Notes: a model not told the origin generated them from the sequence alone. A stretch of 6,605 nucleotides of DNA from Solirubrobacterales bacterium (GCA_030152505.1 JASLJO010000173.1:1-6605), one strand, 5' to 3'. Numbered from the stretch's first letter, positions 1 through 5,166 are shown. Numbers and translations: made by a program.

Positions 1-606
1 GTCGTCGGCCTCAGCTTCATCGTCCTCTTGCTCGCCTTCCGCTCGCTGCTGGTGCCGGTCAAGGCGGCGGCGATGAACCTGCTCTCGGTCGCCGCTGCCT
101 ACGGCGTGGTGACGGCGGTCTTCCAGCTTGGTTGGGCGTCCTCGCTGATCGGACTCGACCACTCGATCCCGATAGTCAGCTTCGTGCCACTGCTGATGTT
201 CGCCATCCTCTTCGGCCTCTCGATGGACTACGAGGTCTTTCTGCTGACGCAGATGCGCGAGCACTACCGCCAGAGCGAAGACGAGAAGGAGGCGGTGGTC
301 GAAGGACTCGCCAACACCGGGCGGGTGATCACCTCTGCGGCGGCGATCATGGTCTGCGTCTTCACCAGCTTCGTCCTCAACGGCAATCCGATCGTCAAGG
401 AGTTCGGAGTCGGTTTGGCGGTGGCGATCGCCATCGACTCGACCCTGGTCCGCTGCCTGCTGGTCCCCGCCGTGATGGTCCTGCTCGGTCGCTGGGCCTG
501 GTGGATGCCGCGCTGGCTCGGTCGCGTCGTCCCCCATGTCAGCATCGAGGGAGAGGACTACTTCGCCAAGCGCGATGCCGCCTTCGCCGCCGAGAAGGCC
601 GACTAG
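1..606 (+). CDS. MMPL/RND family membrane transporter, C-terminal part (5' end outside window)
   Basis: The reading frame is open from base 1 and ends at TAG, giving 201 residues of a protein that starts upstream. It is the last membrane block of an MMPL (RND superfamily) exporter. Hydrophobic segments lie near residues 3-19, 22-42, 58-80, 108-127 and 135-162. The sequence FGLSMDYEVFL (71-81) is the family signature. In MmpL3-type proteins the Asp-Tyr pair here (D76, Y77) pairs with a matching Asp-Tyr in the N-terminal half to carry protons. A charged cytoplasmic stretch (about 83-104) and the GNP-x3-EFGVGLAVAIAIDSTLVR block (128-151) also match the family. The short charged tail (181-201) is presumably cytoplasmic. 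Known members export lipids or drugs across the inner membrane using the proton gradient; the substrate here cannot be told. pgsA follows after 12 bases, so co-transcription is likely. The family is confident; the subtype is open. Confidence 0.9.
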   Translation, partial: VVGLSFIVLLLAFRSLLVPVKAAAMNLLSVAAAYGVVTAVFQLGWASSLIGLDHSIPIVSFVPLLMFAILFGLSMDYEVFLLTQMREHYRQSEDEKEAVVEGLANTGRVITSAAAIMVCVFTSFVLNGNPIVKEFGVGLAVAIAIDSTLVRCLLVPAVMVLLGRWAWWMPRWLGRVVPHVSIEGEDYFAKRDAAFAAEKAD

Positions 607-618
607 AAAGGCCCGCGG

Positions 619-1191
619 GTGTTCCCGCTCAACCTCGCCAACACGCTCACCTTGCTGCGTATCCTCGCCGTGCCGGTGGTCGTCGTTGCCCTGCTTGGCG
701 AGACGCCGAACGGCGACGCGCTCGCCGCCGGAGTTTTCGCCCTGGCGGCGCTGACCGACGGGCTTGACGGCTACTTCGCCCGCTCGCGCGACGCGGTCAC
801 CACCTTCGGCAAGCTGATGGACCCGCTCGCCGACAAGCTCCTGATCACCGCTGCGCTGGTCTCGCTGGTCTCGCTCGACCGCCTGCAGGCCTGGGTGGCG
901 ATGGTGATCATCGCCCGTGAGATTGCCGTCACCGGGCTGCGTGCGATCGCCGCCGAGCGCGGCGTCGTCATCGCCGCGAGCTGGATGGGCAAGCTGAAGA
1001 CCGTGCTGCAGATCGCCGCCGTGATCGCCCTGATCGCCGCCAACCCGGCACCTGCCTGGGTCGACGTGCTGGTCTACCTGGCGGTCGCGGTCACCGTGAT
1101 CAGCGGTGCCGACTACTTCCTCGGCCTGCGCAAGCGCCTCGAGGAGGAGCGGGAGGCGCGAGCCCACACGCTAGGTCGTCGGAGCCTCTAG
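619..1191 (+). CDS. pgsA: CDP-diacylglycerol--glycerol-3-phosphate 3-phosphatidyltransferase (PGP synthase)
   Basis: This 190-residue integral membrane enzyme would join CDP-diacylglycerol and glycerol 3-phosphate to give phosphatidylglycerol phosphate and CMP, the committed step to phosphatidylglycerol and cardiolipin. The CDP-alcohol phosphotransferase motif D-x2-DG-x2-AR-x8-G-x3-D-x3-D is complete: D47, D50, G51, A54, R55, G64, D68, D72. The acidic residues bind the divalent metal and D72 is the expected catalytic base. The N-terminus NLANTLTLLRILAVP (5-19) is typical of PgsA, as is the AREIAVTGLR block (about 99-108), which separates it from phosphatidylserine or inositol phosphate synthases. 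Several further hydrophobic helices follow, and length is normal. The GTG start is supported by AGAAAGG (605-611), 7 bases upstream. It is probably translated from the same mRNA as the MMPL gene. Its last 21 bases overlap the convergent pterin gene. A paralogous CDP-alcohol transferase is the only serious alternative. Confidence 0.92.
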   Translation: MFPLNLANTLTLLRILAVPVVVVALLGETPNGDALAAGVFALAALTDGLDGYFARSRDAVTTFGKLMDPLADKLLITAALVSLVSLDRLQAWVAMVIIAREIAVTGLRAIAAERGVVIAASWMGKLKTVLQIAAVIALIAANPAPAWVDVLVYLAVAVTVISGADYFLGLRKRLEEEREARAHTLGRRSL

Positions 1192-2178
1192 CCACTCGCG
1201 CATCGTCGTGTGGCGACGCTCGTGCTCGCCGCTCTCCAGCTCGGCGCGCAGGTCGTCGAGCTTGCCGTAGCGCTCTGCCACCACGTTGTGGCGGTGGATC
1301 GTCTCGAGGTTCTCCTGGCGGGCCATGACGAAGGCGTCGCCGGGCAGGTCGGGATAGTCGGTGGTGACCCGGCGCACCATCTCCCGCACGCAGTCCTCGA
1401 CGAAGCGCGGTTGCGCATGCGCTTTGGCGACCACCGCCAGCTCGTCGGGCCGCTTCATCAGCTCGTAGATCTCCGAGCTCATCGACTGCTCGACGATCCG
1501 CACCATCTCGGGTGCGTCGATCCAGGCGGGGCCGCCCTCGGGACAGCCGATGTGCAGGGTGCCGATACCGCGCTGGTTGTGGGTGGCGATCGGAACAGCC
1601 TCGATGGCCGCCTCGATCTGCTCGGCATCGAAGCCCCGCTCCGCCAGCCGTTCGCGGGCGAGGCCGCCGACCATCTCCTGCGCGCAGGGGCAGGCGGTCA
1701 TCCCCTGTGCCTGTACGCCGGTCAGCGTCCGCGTCCCGCGCAGCGAGTCGACCGCGGTGCCGAACAGCACGTAGATCTCCTGGGTGCGCTGGCCGCTGAC
1801 GGGCGTCGTCACCGTCGCCGGGTAGCGCGCGGTGACCGAGACCTCGGCCCGCAGGCCGCCCTGGCGCTCGCGCACCCGCTGGGCGATGTGCGCGGCCAGC
1901 ACCTCGGCGCGGAAGGCCTCGCCGAGCACGACTTCGTCGATCGCCTCGCCGACGATTTCCTCGAAGCGTGACATGTGGACGCCCGCCTGGCGCGGGTTGA
2001 GGTCGACGAAGCACTCGAAGTCGGCGCTGTAGAGGTTCTCGCTGCCATCCGCCTTGACCCGGATCACCTTCTCGACGCCGGTCACGCCGACCCGCGAGAG
2101 GCTGACGCTCGTTGCGGGCAGGCCGGCCTGCACGTCGGGCGCGGACGGTGAGTGCGGAATGGTCGAGCGGCTTGCCAT
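1171..2178 (-). CDS. folE2: GTP cyclohydrolase of the FolE2/MptA family (COG1469, type IB)
   Basis: This 335-residue protein belongs to the family that opens GTP to start pterin synthesis. FolE2 makes 7,8-dihydroneopterin triphosphate for folate or queuosine precursors; archaeal MptA makes the 2',3'-cyclic phosphate. Visible family marks are LSRVGVTGVEK (27-37), the Cys motif GMTACPCAQE (159-168, C163 and C165), ATHNQRGIGTLHIG (198-211) and QENLETIHRHNVVAERYG (288-305). The Cys in the CPC motif corresponds to the conserved Cys of FolE2. The protein is longer than FolE2 of about 260 residues, and the THNQRG and CPCAQ blocks look MptA-like to me, so the exact product is uncertain. I chose the ATG at 2178 because the MASRST N-terminus runs directly into the conserved part; an in-frame GTG lies two codons upstream. 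No good Shine-Dalgarno site precedes either. The open frame extends on to 2460 but only across the sigma leader and gene. It is convergent with pgsA and divergent from the sigma gene. Confidence 0.9.
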   Translation of the reverse strand: MASRSTIPHSPSAPDVQAGLPATSVSLSRVGVTGVEKVIRVKADGSENLYSADFECFVDLNPRQAGVHMSRFEEIVGEAIDEVVLGEAFRAEVLAAHIAQRVRERQGGLRAEVSVTARYPATVTTPVSGQRTQEIYVLFGTAVDSLRGTRTLTGVQAQGMTACPCAQEMVGGLARERLAERGFDAEQIEAAIEAVPIATHNQRGIGTLHIGCPEGGPAWIDAPEMVRIVEQSMSSEIYELMKRPDELAVVAKAHAQPRFVEDCVREMVRRVTTDYPDLPGDAFVMARQENLETIHRHNVVAERYGKLDDLRAELESGEHERRHTTMREWLEAPTT

Positions 2179-2187
2179 TGGCACTGA

Positions 2188-2193
2188 AGCGTA
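2188..2193 (-). promoter_or_regulatory. Possible -10 element for the GTP cyclohydrolase gene
   Basis: Read on the minus strand this is TACGCT, ending 9 bases before the ATG at 2178. The T-A-x-x-x-T pattern fits a -10 box, and it would place the transcript start 2-3 bases before the ATG, giving an almost leaderless mRNA. No TTGACA-like -35 is seen at the right distance, so this is weak. Confidence 0.3.
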
Positions 2194-2207
2194 GGTGATT
2201 TGCTCCC

Positions 2208-2213
2208 TATACT
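2208..2213 (+). promoter_or_regulatory. -10 element of the sigma factor gene promoter
   Basis: TATACT matches the consensus TATAAT at five of six positions and stands out in a GC-rich region. A poor -35 candidate, TGAAGC (2185-2190), lies 17 bases upstream. Transcription would begin near 2220, leaving a leader of about 58-67 bases. The predicted start lies downstream of the TTG at 2200, which argues against the long version of the sigma protein. Confidence 0.6.
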
Positions 2214-2215
2214 TT

Positions 2216-2286
2216 CCCTGTCGGAGCGATGGGGCCGACCCCCGGGAGGGGAACAGGGTCGCAGTGGAGGCAGTGAAATCGAGCCG
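2216..2286 (+). promoter_or_regulatory. G/C-rich structured 5' leader of the sigma gene
   Basis: The leader contains two short hairpins that compete for the same C-tract: GGGG (2231-2234) with CCCC (2239-2242) around a CCGA loop, or CCCC (2240-2243) with GGGG (2248-2251) around a GGGA loop of GNRA type. An outer pair, CCCTGT (2216-2221) with ACAGGG (2253-2258), could enclose both, although its 5' arm would lie partly upstream of a transcript start near 2220. A Shine-Dalgarno-like GGAGG follows at 2266-2270. I recognise no known riboswitch or autoregulatory RNA, and stems this short arise easily at this base composition. Confidence 0.3.
2266..2270 (+). promoter_or_regulatory. Shine-Dalgarno-like GGAGG, start-deciding site for the sigma gene
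   Basis: This is the only strong ribosome binding site near the sigma gene start. It is 16 bases from the TTG at 2287, which is too far, but 7 bases from the in-frame ATC at 2278, which is ideal. The GTG at 2273 is only 2 bases away and out of frame. The site therefore points to a non-canonical start or to initiation at TTG with unusual spacing. Confidence 0.5.
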
Positions 2287-3408
2287 TTGGAGACGGTCCC
2301 GCAGGGACTGAATCAGGATTCGAGCGAGCAGCCCGCCGGGCCGCAGGAGCTTCAGGCGCTGGTCACCCTCGGGCGGGAGCGGGGCTACCTGACCTTTGAG
2401 CAGATCGCCTCCACACTGGAGGAGGTCGACGTGACCAAGGAGCAGATCGCCGGCCTGCACACCTATCTGGTCGATAACGGCGTCGAAGTGATCGCCGAGG
2501 ACGGTGTCAGCGCTTACAAGGAGCAGCGGGCCGAATCTACCAACGGGGCCGCGCGCAAACAGGAGCTCGACCTGACGATCGAACCGAGCCTCGACTCGCT
2601 GCGGCTCTACCTGCGCTCGATCGGCAGGGTGGACCTGCTCACCGCGAGCCAGGAGGTCGAACTGGCGAAGCGGATCGAGCGCGGCGACATGGTCGCCAAG
2701 CGACAGATGGTCGAGGCCAATCTGCGCCTGGTCGTCTCGATCGCCAAAGGCTATCTGGGTCGCGGGCTGAGCTTCCTCGATCTGATCCAGGAGGGCTCAC
2801 TGGGCTTGATCCGCGCGGTCGAGAAGTTCGACTACCGCCGCGGCTACAAGTTCTCCACCTATGCCACCTGGTGGATACGGCAGGCCGTCACCCGGGCGAT
2901 AGCCGACAAGGCGCGGACCATCCGCATCCCCGTGCACATGGTCGAGAAGCTCAACCGGGTCGCCCATGTCGAGCGCCAGCTGGTGCAGAAATTCGGCCGT
3001 GAGCCCGAGCCCGCCGAGATTGCCGAGGAGCTGCGCTGGCCGTTGGGTGAAGTGCGTGAGATTCTCCGCGTCGCCCAGCTGCCGGTCTCGCTGGAGAAAC
3101 CGGTGGGGGACGAGGATGACTCCGAGCTGGGTGACTTCGTCGCCGACGACACCGTCGCCGAGCCCTTCGAAGAGGCGAGCGAACACCTGCAGAAGGAGGG
3201 TGTGCGAAGGGCGCTCTCAGCCCTGCCCGACCGTGAGCGGCAGGTGATCGAGTTGCGCTACGGCCTCACCGGGATGGAGCCGCTCACCCTGGAGGAGGTC
3301 GGTAACACCTTTGGCGTCACGCGCGAGCGTATCCGCCAGATCGAGAACAACACGCTGAAGAAACTGCAGCACCTGCCGGAGGCGCAGATGTTGAGAGAAG
3401 CCAGCTGA
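2287..3408 (+). CDS. sigA: Sigma-70 family RNA polymerase sigma factor, primary (RpoD/SigA) type
   Basis: This 373-residue protein directs RNA polymerase to promoters. In order it has a region 1.1-like domain (about 20-72, with ELQALVTLGRERGYLTFEQI), region 1.2 (about 105-135), region 2 (about 142-212), region 3 (about 213-290) and region 4 (about 305-365). Region 2 holds NLRLVVSIAKGYLGRGLSFL and the -10 reading helix TYATWWIRQAVTRAIAD, nearly identical to primary sigma factors. Region 4.2 has the helix-turn-helix LTLEEVGNTFGVTRERIRQI (333-352). The presence of regions 1.1 to 4 excludes ECF factors. Small departures (EGSLGL, IENNTLKKL, a QHLPEAQMLREAS tail) leave open a group 2 paralogue. TTG at 2287 is the best standard start because region 1.1 begins just after it; ATC at 2278 has better ribosome binding site spacing, and TTG at 2200 lies upstream of the predicted transcript start. 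It is divergent from the GTP cyclohydrolase gene. Confidence 0.92.
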   Translation: METVPQGLNQDSSEQPAGPQELQALVTLGRERGYLTFEQIASTLEEVDVTKEQIAGLHTYLVDNGVEVIAEDGVSAYKEQRAESTNGAARKQELDLTIEPSLDSLRLYLRSIGRVDLLTASQEVELAKRIERGDMVAKRQMVEANLRLVVSIAKGYLGRGLSFLDLIQEGSLGLIRAVEKFDYRRGYKFSTYATWWIRQAVTRAIADKARTIRIPVHMVEKLNRVAHVERQLVQKFGREPEPAEIAEELRWPLGEVREILRVAQLPVSLEKPVGDEDDSELGDFVADDTVAEPFEEASEHLQKEGVRRALSALPDRERQVIELRYGLTGMEPLTLEEVGNTFGVTRERIRQIENNTLKKLQHLPEAQMLREAS

Positions 3409-3424
3409 GGCGCGTCAGTACTGG

Positions 3425-3430
3425 GATACT
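3425..3430 (+). promoter_or_regulatory. Possible -10 element giving a leaderless mRNA for the Ddn-family gene
   Basis: GATACT ends 6 bases before the GTG at 3437, the spacing expected if transcription starts on the start codon itself. No Shine-Dalgarno site lies between. A CAGTACTG palindrome (3416-3423) is directly upstream. There is no clear -35. Confidence 0.4.
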
Positions 3431-3436
3431 TCAGCC

Positions 3437-3898
3437 GTGCCCTCGGGAGACAGGTTTTACTCGCGCATGTCGCAGATGATGGGAGCCACCGGCCTGCGTT
3501 GGACGGGGAAGCTCAACATCCCCCTGTACCGGATGTCGGGGGGGCGCCTGATGGGCAAGGTCAACCAGGCGCCGGTGCTGTTGCTGACCACGACCGGGCG
3601 CAAATCGGGGCAGAAACGCACCGCGCCGGTGGTCTACCTGGCCGACAGGGAGAACTTCGTCGTGATCGGCTCCAACGCCGGTCACAGCCGCACCCCCGCC
3701 TGGTCGCTCAACCTGAAGGCGAACCCCGAGGCCGAGGTCGAGGTCGGGCGTGAGCGGCGAGCGGTGCGGGCGCGGGTGGCCGAGGGGGAGGAGCGCACTG
3801 TGCTGTGGCGCAAGCACAACGAGCAGTACTCCGGCTTCGACGAATACGAGGCACGCACTGACCGCGACATCGCCCTCTTCGTCTTGGAGCCGTGCTGA
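3437..3898 (+). CDS. Nitroreductase/deazaflavin-dependent oxidoreductase, Ddn family (probable F420 binding)
   Basis: This 153-residue protein matches the split beta-barrel family of Mycobacterium Ddn, cytoplasmic or membrane-associated enzymes that use reduced cofactor F420 to reduce quinones and nitro compounds. Supporting marks are LLLTTTGRKSGQKRTAPVVYL (48-68), the cofactor-binding core of the family, then TPAWSLNLKANPEAEVEVG (86-104), and the C-terminal ending YSGFDEYEARTDRDIALFVL (131-150). Length is typical. The physiological substrate cannot be inferred from the sequence. F420 use is known for the family but is not proven for every member. The GTG start is 28 bases after the sigma gene and is placed by the conserved length and the -10-like GATACT six bases upstream; there is no Shine-Dalgarno site. 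It may be expressed separately from the sigma gene. A 9-base-pair inverted repeat follows the stop. Confidence 0.85.
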   Translation: MPSGDRFYSRMSQMMGATGLRWTGKLNIPLYRMSGGRLMGKVNQAPVLLLTTTGRKSGQKRTAPVVYLADRENFVVIGSNAGHSRTPAWSLNLKANPEAEVEVGRERRAVRARVAEGEERTVLWRKHNEQYSGFDEYEARTDRDIALFVLEPC

Positions 3899-3900
3899 CG

Positions 3901-3937
3901 GGGCGCTTTCCTGTCCCCATGGGCAAGTAAAGCGCCC
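3901..3937 (+). repeat. Perfect 9-bp inverted repeat after the Ddn-family gene
   Basis: GGGCGCTTT (3901-3909) pairs perfectly with AAAGCGCCC (3929-3937) across a 19-base loop. The loop contains its own palindrome CCCATGGG (3916-3923). The repeat starts two bases after the TGA stop. It could end or stabilise the upstream mRNA, but no T-tract follows the right arm, so it is not a standard intrinsic terminator. It could equally be an operator for the next gene, whose -10-like box starts 8 bases later. Confidence 0.55.
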
Positions 3938-3945
3938 GAGCCGCG

Positions 3946-3951
3946 TAGAGT
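3946..3951 (+). promoter_or_regulatory. Possible -10 element for the NTF2/SnoaL-like gene
   Basis: TAGAGT fits T-A-x-x-x-T and ends 7 bases before the GTG at 3959, so a transcript beginning there would be leaderless. If real, it excludes the earlier in-frame GTG at 3950, which would lie upstream of the transcript. No convincing -35 is seen. Confidence 0.4.
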
Positions 3952-3958
3952 GAAAGCC

Positions 3959-4336
3959 GTGGCCACCCCGCACCCGTTCCGAGTTGCCGCCGAAGCCAAG
4001 AACCTGGAGGCGATGACGGCGACCCTGCGCGAGGACGTCGTCCTCCACAGCCCGATTCTCTTCCGCGGTTTCGAGGGCCGCGAGATCGTCCTCGGCGTGC
4101 TCACCCATGTCGTCGCCACGCTGGAGGACTTCCGATACGTCGACGAGCTGGCCGATGAGCGCACCGTCGTCCTGCGCTTCAAGGCCCGCGTCGGCGACCG
4201 CGAGCTGGAGGGCATCGACTTCCTCGAGCTCGACGCGGAGGGCAAGGTCGCCGAGCTGACCGTCTTCATGCGCCCGATGTCGGCCCTCAAGGCCTTCAAC
4301 GAGCGGATGGCCGCCCGCCTCGGCGTCGAGGCATGA
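3959..4336 (+). CDS. NTF2/SnoaL-like superfamily small protein
   Basis: This 125-residue protein looks like a single NTF2-like alpha+beta barrel, a fold used for small isomerases, cyclases and ligand-binding proteins. The N-terminal half, with HPFRVAAEAKNLEAMTATL and then DVVLHSPILFRGFEGRE, has the usual pattern of helices followed by a strand facing the pocket. The second half, FRYVDELADERTVVLRFKA, ELEGIDFLELDAEGKVAEL and TVFMRPMSAL, gives the strands of the curved sheet. I see no dependable catalytic pair, so the activity is unknown. An in-frame GTG at 3950 would add three residues; I prefer 3959 because MATPHPFRVA looks like a normal family start and because a -10-like box ends 7 bases before it. 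No ribosome binding site is seen for either. It sits between an F420-type enzyme and tRNA-Tyr with no clear functional link. Confidence 0.78.
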   Translation: MATPHPFRVAAEAKNLEAMTATLREDVVLHSPILFRGFEGREIVLGVLTHVVATLEDFRYVDELADERTVVLRFKARVGDRELEGIDFLELDAEGKVAELTVFMRPMSALKAFNERMAARLGVEA

Positions 4337-4344
4337 CCTGCCGA

Positions 4345-4350
4345 TAAACT
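4345..4350 (+). promoter_or_regulatory. Possible -10 element of the tRNA-Tyr transcript
   Basis: TAAACT lies 12 bases before the mature tRNA 5' end, inside the 26-base gap after the NTF2-like gene. It is a good -10 match and would give a 5' leader of about 5 bases. No strong -35 is visible in the end of the preceding gene. This is probably also the nearest promoter for the dehydrogenase that follows the tRNA. Confidence 0.45.
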
Positions 4351-4362
4351 CGATCGCTCTTC

Positions 4363-4444
4363 GGGGGAGTGTCCGAGTGGTTAAAGGAGATCGGCTGTAA
4401 ACCGATTGGCTCTGCCTACGCAGGTTCGAATCCTGCCTCCCCCA
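4363..4444 (+). tRNA. tRNA-Tyr (anticodon GUA)
   Basis: An 82-base class II cloverleaf can be folded completely. The acceptor stem is GGGGGAG (4363-4369) with CTCCCCC (4437-4443), and the discriminator base is A4444. The D arm pairs TCC (4372-4374) with GGA (4386-4388). The anticodon stem is ATCGG (4390-4394) with CCGAT (4402-4406), loop CTGTAAA, anticodon GTA at 4397-4399. The long variable arm (4407-4419) has a GGC/GCC stem, as expected for bacterial tRNA-Tyr. The T arm is GCAGG (4420-4424) with CCTGC (4432-4436) and loop TTCGAAT. CCA is not encoded and must be added after 3' processing. The ATG of the next gene begins one base after the discriminator base, so the tRNA and that mRNA must come from one precursor unless a promoter lies inside the tRNA. 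Confidence 0.97.
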
Positions 4445-4445
4445 T

Positions 4446-5156
4446 ATGAGCTCGCTCGACGGCCGTGTCTACGCCATCGCCGGGATCGGGGGCGGGCTGG
4501 GGCCGGCGGTGGCGGAACGGCTGGCGGGGGCGGGGGCGACGGTGGCCGCCACGGACCGCGACCAGGCGCGGATCGATGAGGTGGGAGCCGGCGCCGGGCT
4601 GCCGGCGGAGCGCTGGGACGGCCGGGCGGTGGACCTGCTGGACGAGGAGGCGGCGCGGGGGTGGTGCCGGGCGCTGATCGATCGCTTCGGGCGGGTCGAT
4701 GGCCTCCTGCACCTCGTCGGCGGCTGGCGGGGCGGGCAGGCGCTGCACGAGGCACCGCTTGCCGACTGGGATCTGCTGCACGACCTCTTGGTGCGCACCG
4801 TCCAGCACACCAGCCGCGCCTTCCACGATGCCCTGGCCGAGTCGCCGCACGGGCGTTTCGTCCTCGTCTCCGCCAAGCAGGCGCAGGCCCCCTCCAACAC
4901 CAACGCGGCCTACGCCGCGGCCAAGGCCGCCGCGGAGGCCTGGACGCTCGCCCTCGCCGACGGCTTCACCGCGACGCCCGCGACGGCGAACATCGTCGTG
5001 GTCGAGGCGATCCTCACCGCGCGCATGCGCGAGGAGAGCCCCGAGGGGGACTTCTCCTCGTTCACCCCGGCGGAGCACATCGCCGAGGCGATCTCCTTCC
5101 TCTGCACCGACGCCGCCGGGCAGATGAACGGCCAGCGGCTGACGCTCTCCTCCTGA
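4446..5156 (+). CDS. Short-chain dehydrogenase/reductase (SDR), divergent member
   Basis: This 236-residue Rossmann-fold protein is a probable cytoplasmic NAD(P)-dependent oxidoreductase. The cofactor-binding glycines are kept in AGIGGGLG (12-19), with Ala in place of the usual Thr of TGxxxGxG. D37 at the end of strand 2 (ATDRD) favours NAD(H). The catalytic Ser, Tyr and Lys are S142, Y156 and K160 (AAYAAAKAAAEAW). The usual NNAG motif is replaced by LVGGWRGG (90-97), and the typical Asn of helix 4 is not evident near VQHTSRAF (119-126), so this is a divergent subgroup. The C-terminal FLCTDAAGQMNGQRLTL ending is standard. Substrate is unknown. The ATG at 4446 must be right because MSSLDGRV leads straight into the first strand, yet it is one base after tRNA-Tyr and has no Shine-Dalgarno site. 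The first 80 or so codons favour G endings and the rest favour C endings. Confidence 0.87.
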   Translation: MSSLDGRVYAIAGIGGGLGPAVAERLAGAGATVAATDRDQARIDEVGAGAGLPAERWDGRAVDLLDEEAARGWCRALIDRFGRVDGLLHLVGGWRGGQALHEAPLADWDLLHDLLVRTVQHTSRAFHDALAESPHGRFVLVSAKQAQAPSNTNAAYAAAKAAAEAWTLALADGFTATPATANIVVVEAILTARMREESPEGDFSSFTPAEHIAEAISFLCTDAAGQMNGQRLTLSS

Positions 5157-5166
5157 ACCACCCTGC

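Noticed and set aside
1210..1971. 253-codon plus-strand open frame opposite the GTP cyclohydrolase
   Set aside because: It is a shadow frame rich in Asp, His, Gly, Arg and Leu, typical of the complement of a GC-rich gene. The opposite strand encodes a clear conserved enzyme.
2200..2286. N-terminal extension of the sigma protein from TTG 2200 (29 extra residues)
   Set aside because: The best -10 box (2208-2213) lies inside it, so the transcript would start after this codon. The extension is Gly/Arg-rich with no family similarity and there is no ribosome binding site before it.
2264..2311. 15-codon upstream open frame GTG 2264 to TGA 2309, overlapping the sigma start in another frame
   Set aside because: It could be a regulatory upstream peptide, but its only ribosome binding candidate (GGGAGGGG, 2244-2251) is 12 bases away and the peptide is merely the sigma start read in another frame. 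Support is too weak for a feature.
2179..2460. Extension of the GTP cyclohydrolase upstream to ATG at 2460
   Set aside because: The extra 94 residues are antisense to the sigma leader and region 1.1, with no family similarity. The conserved protein begins shortly after the ATG at 2178.
3901..3937. Intrinsic terminator after the Ddn-family gene
   Set aside because: The stem is good, but the right arm is followed by GAGCCGCG rather than a T-run, so it is listed only as an inverted repeat.
4363..4460. tRNA-Tyr 3' end as an integration (attachment) site for a mobile element
   Set aside because: No integrase gene, no repeated copy of the tRNA 3' end in the window, and the adjoining gene is an ordinary dehydrogenase.
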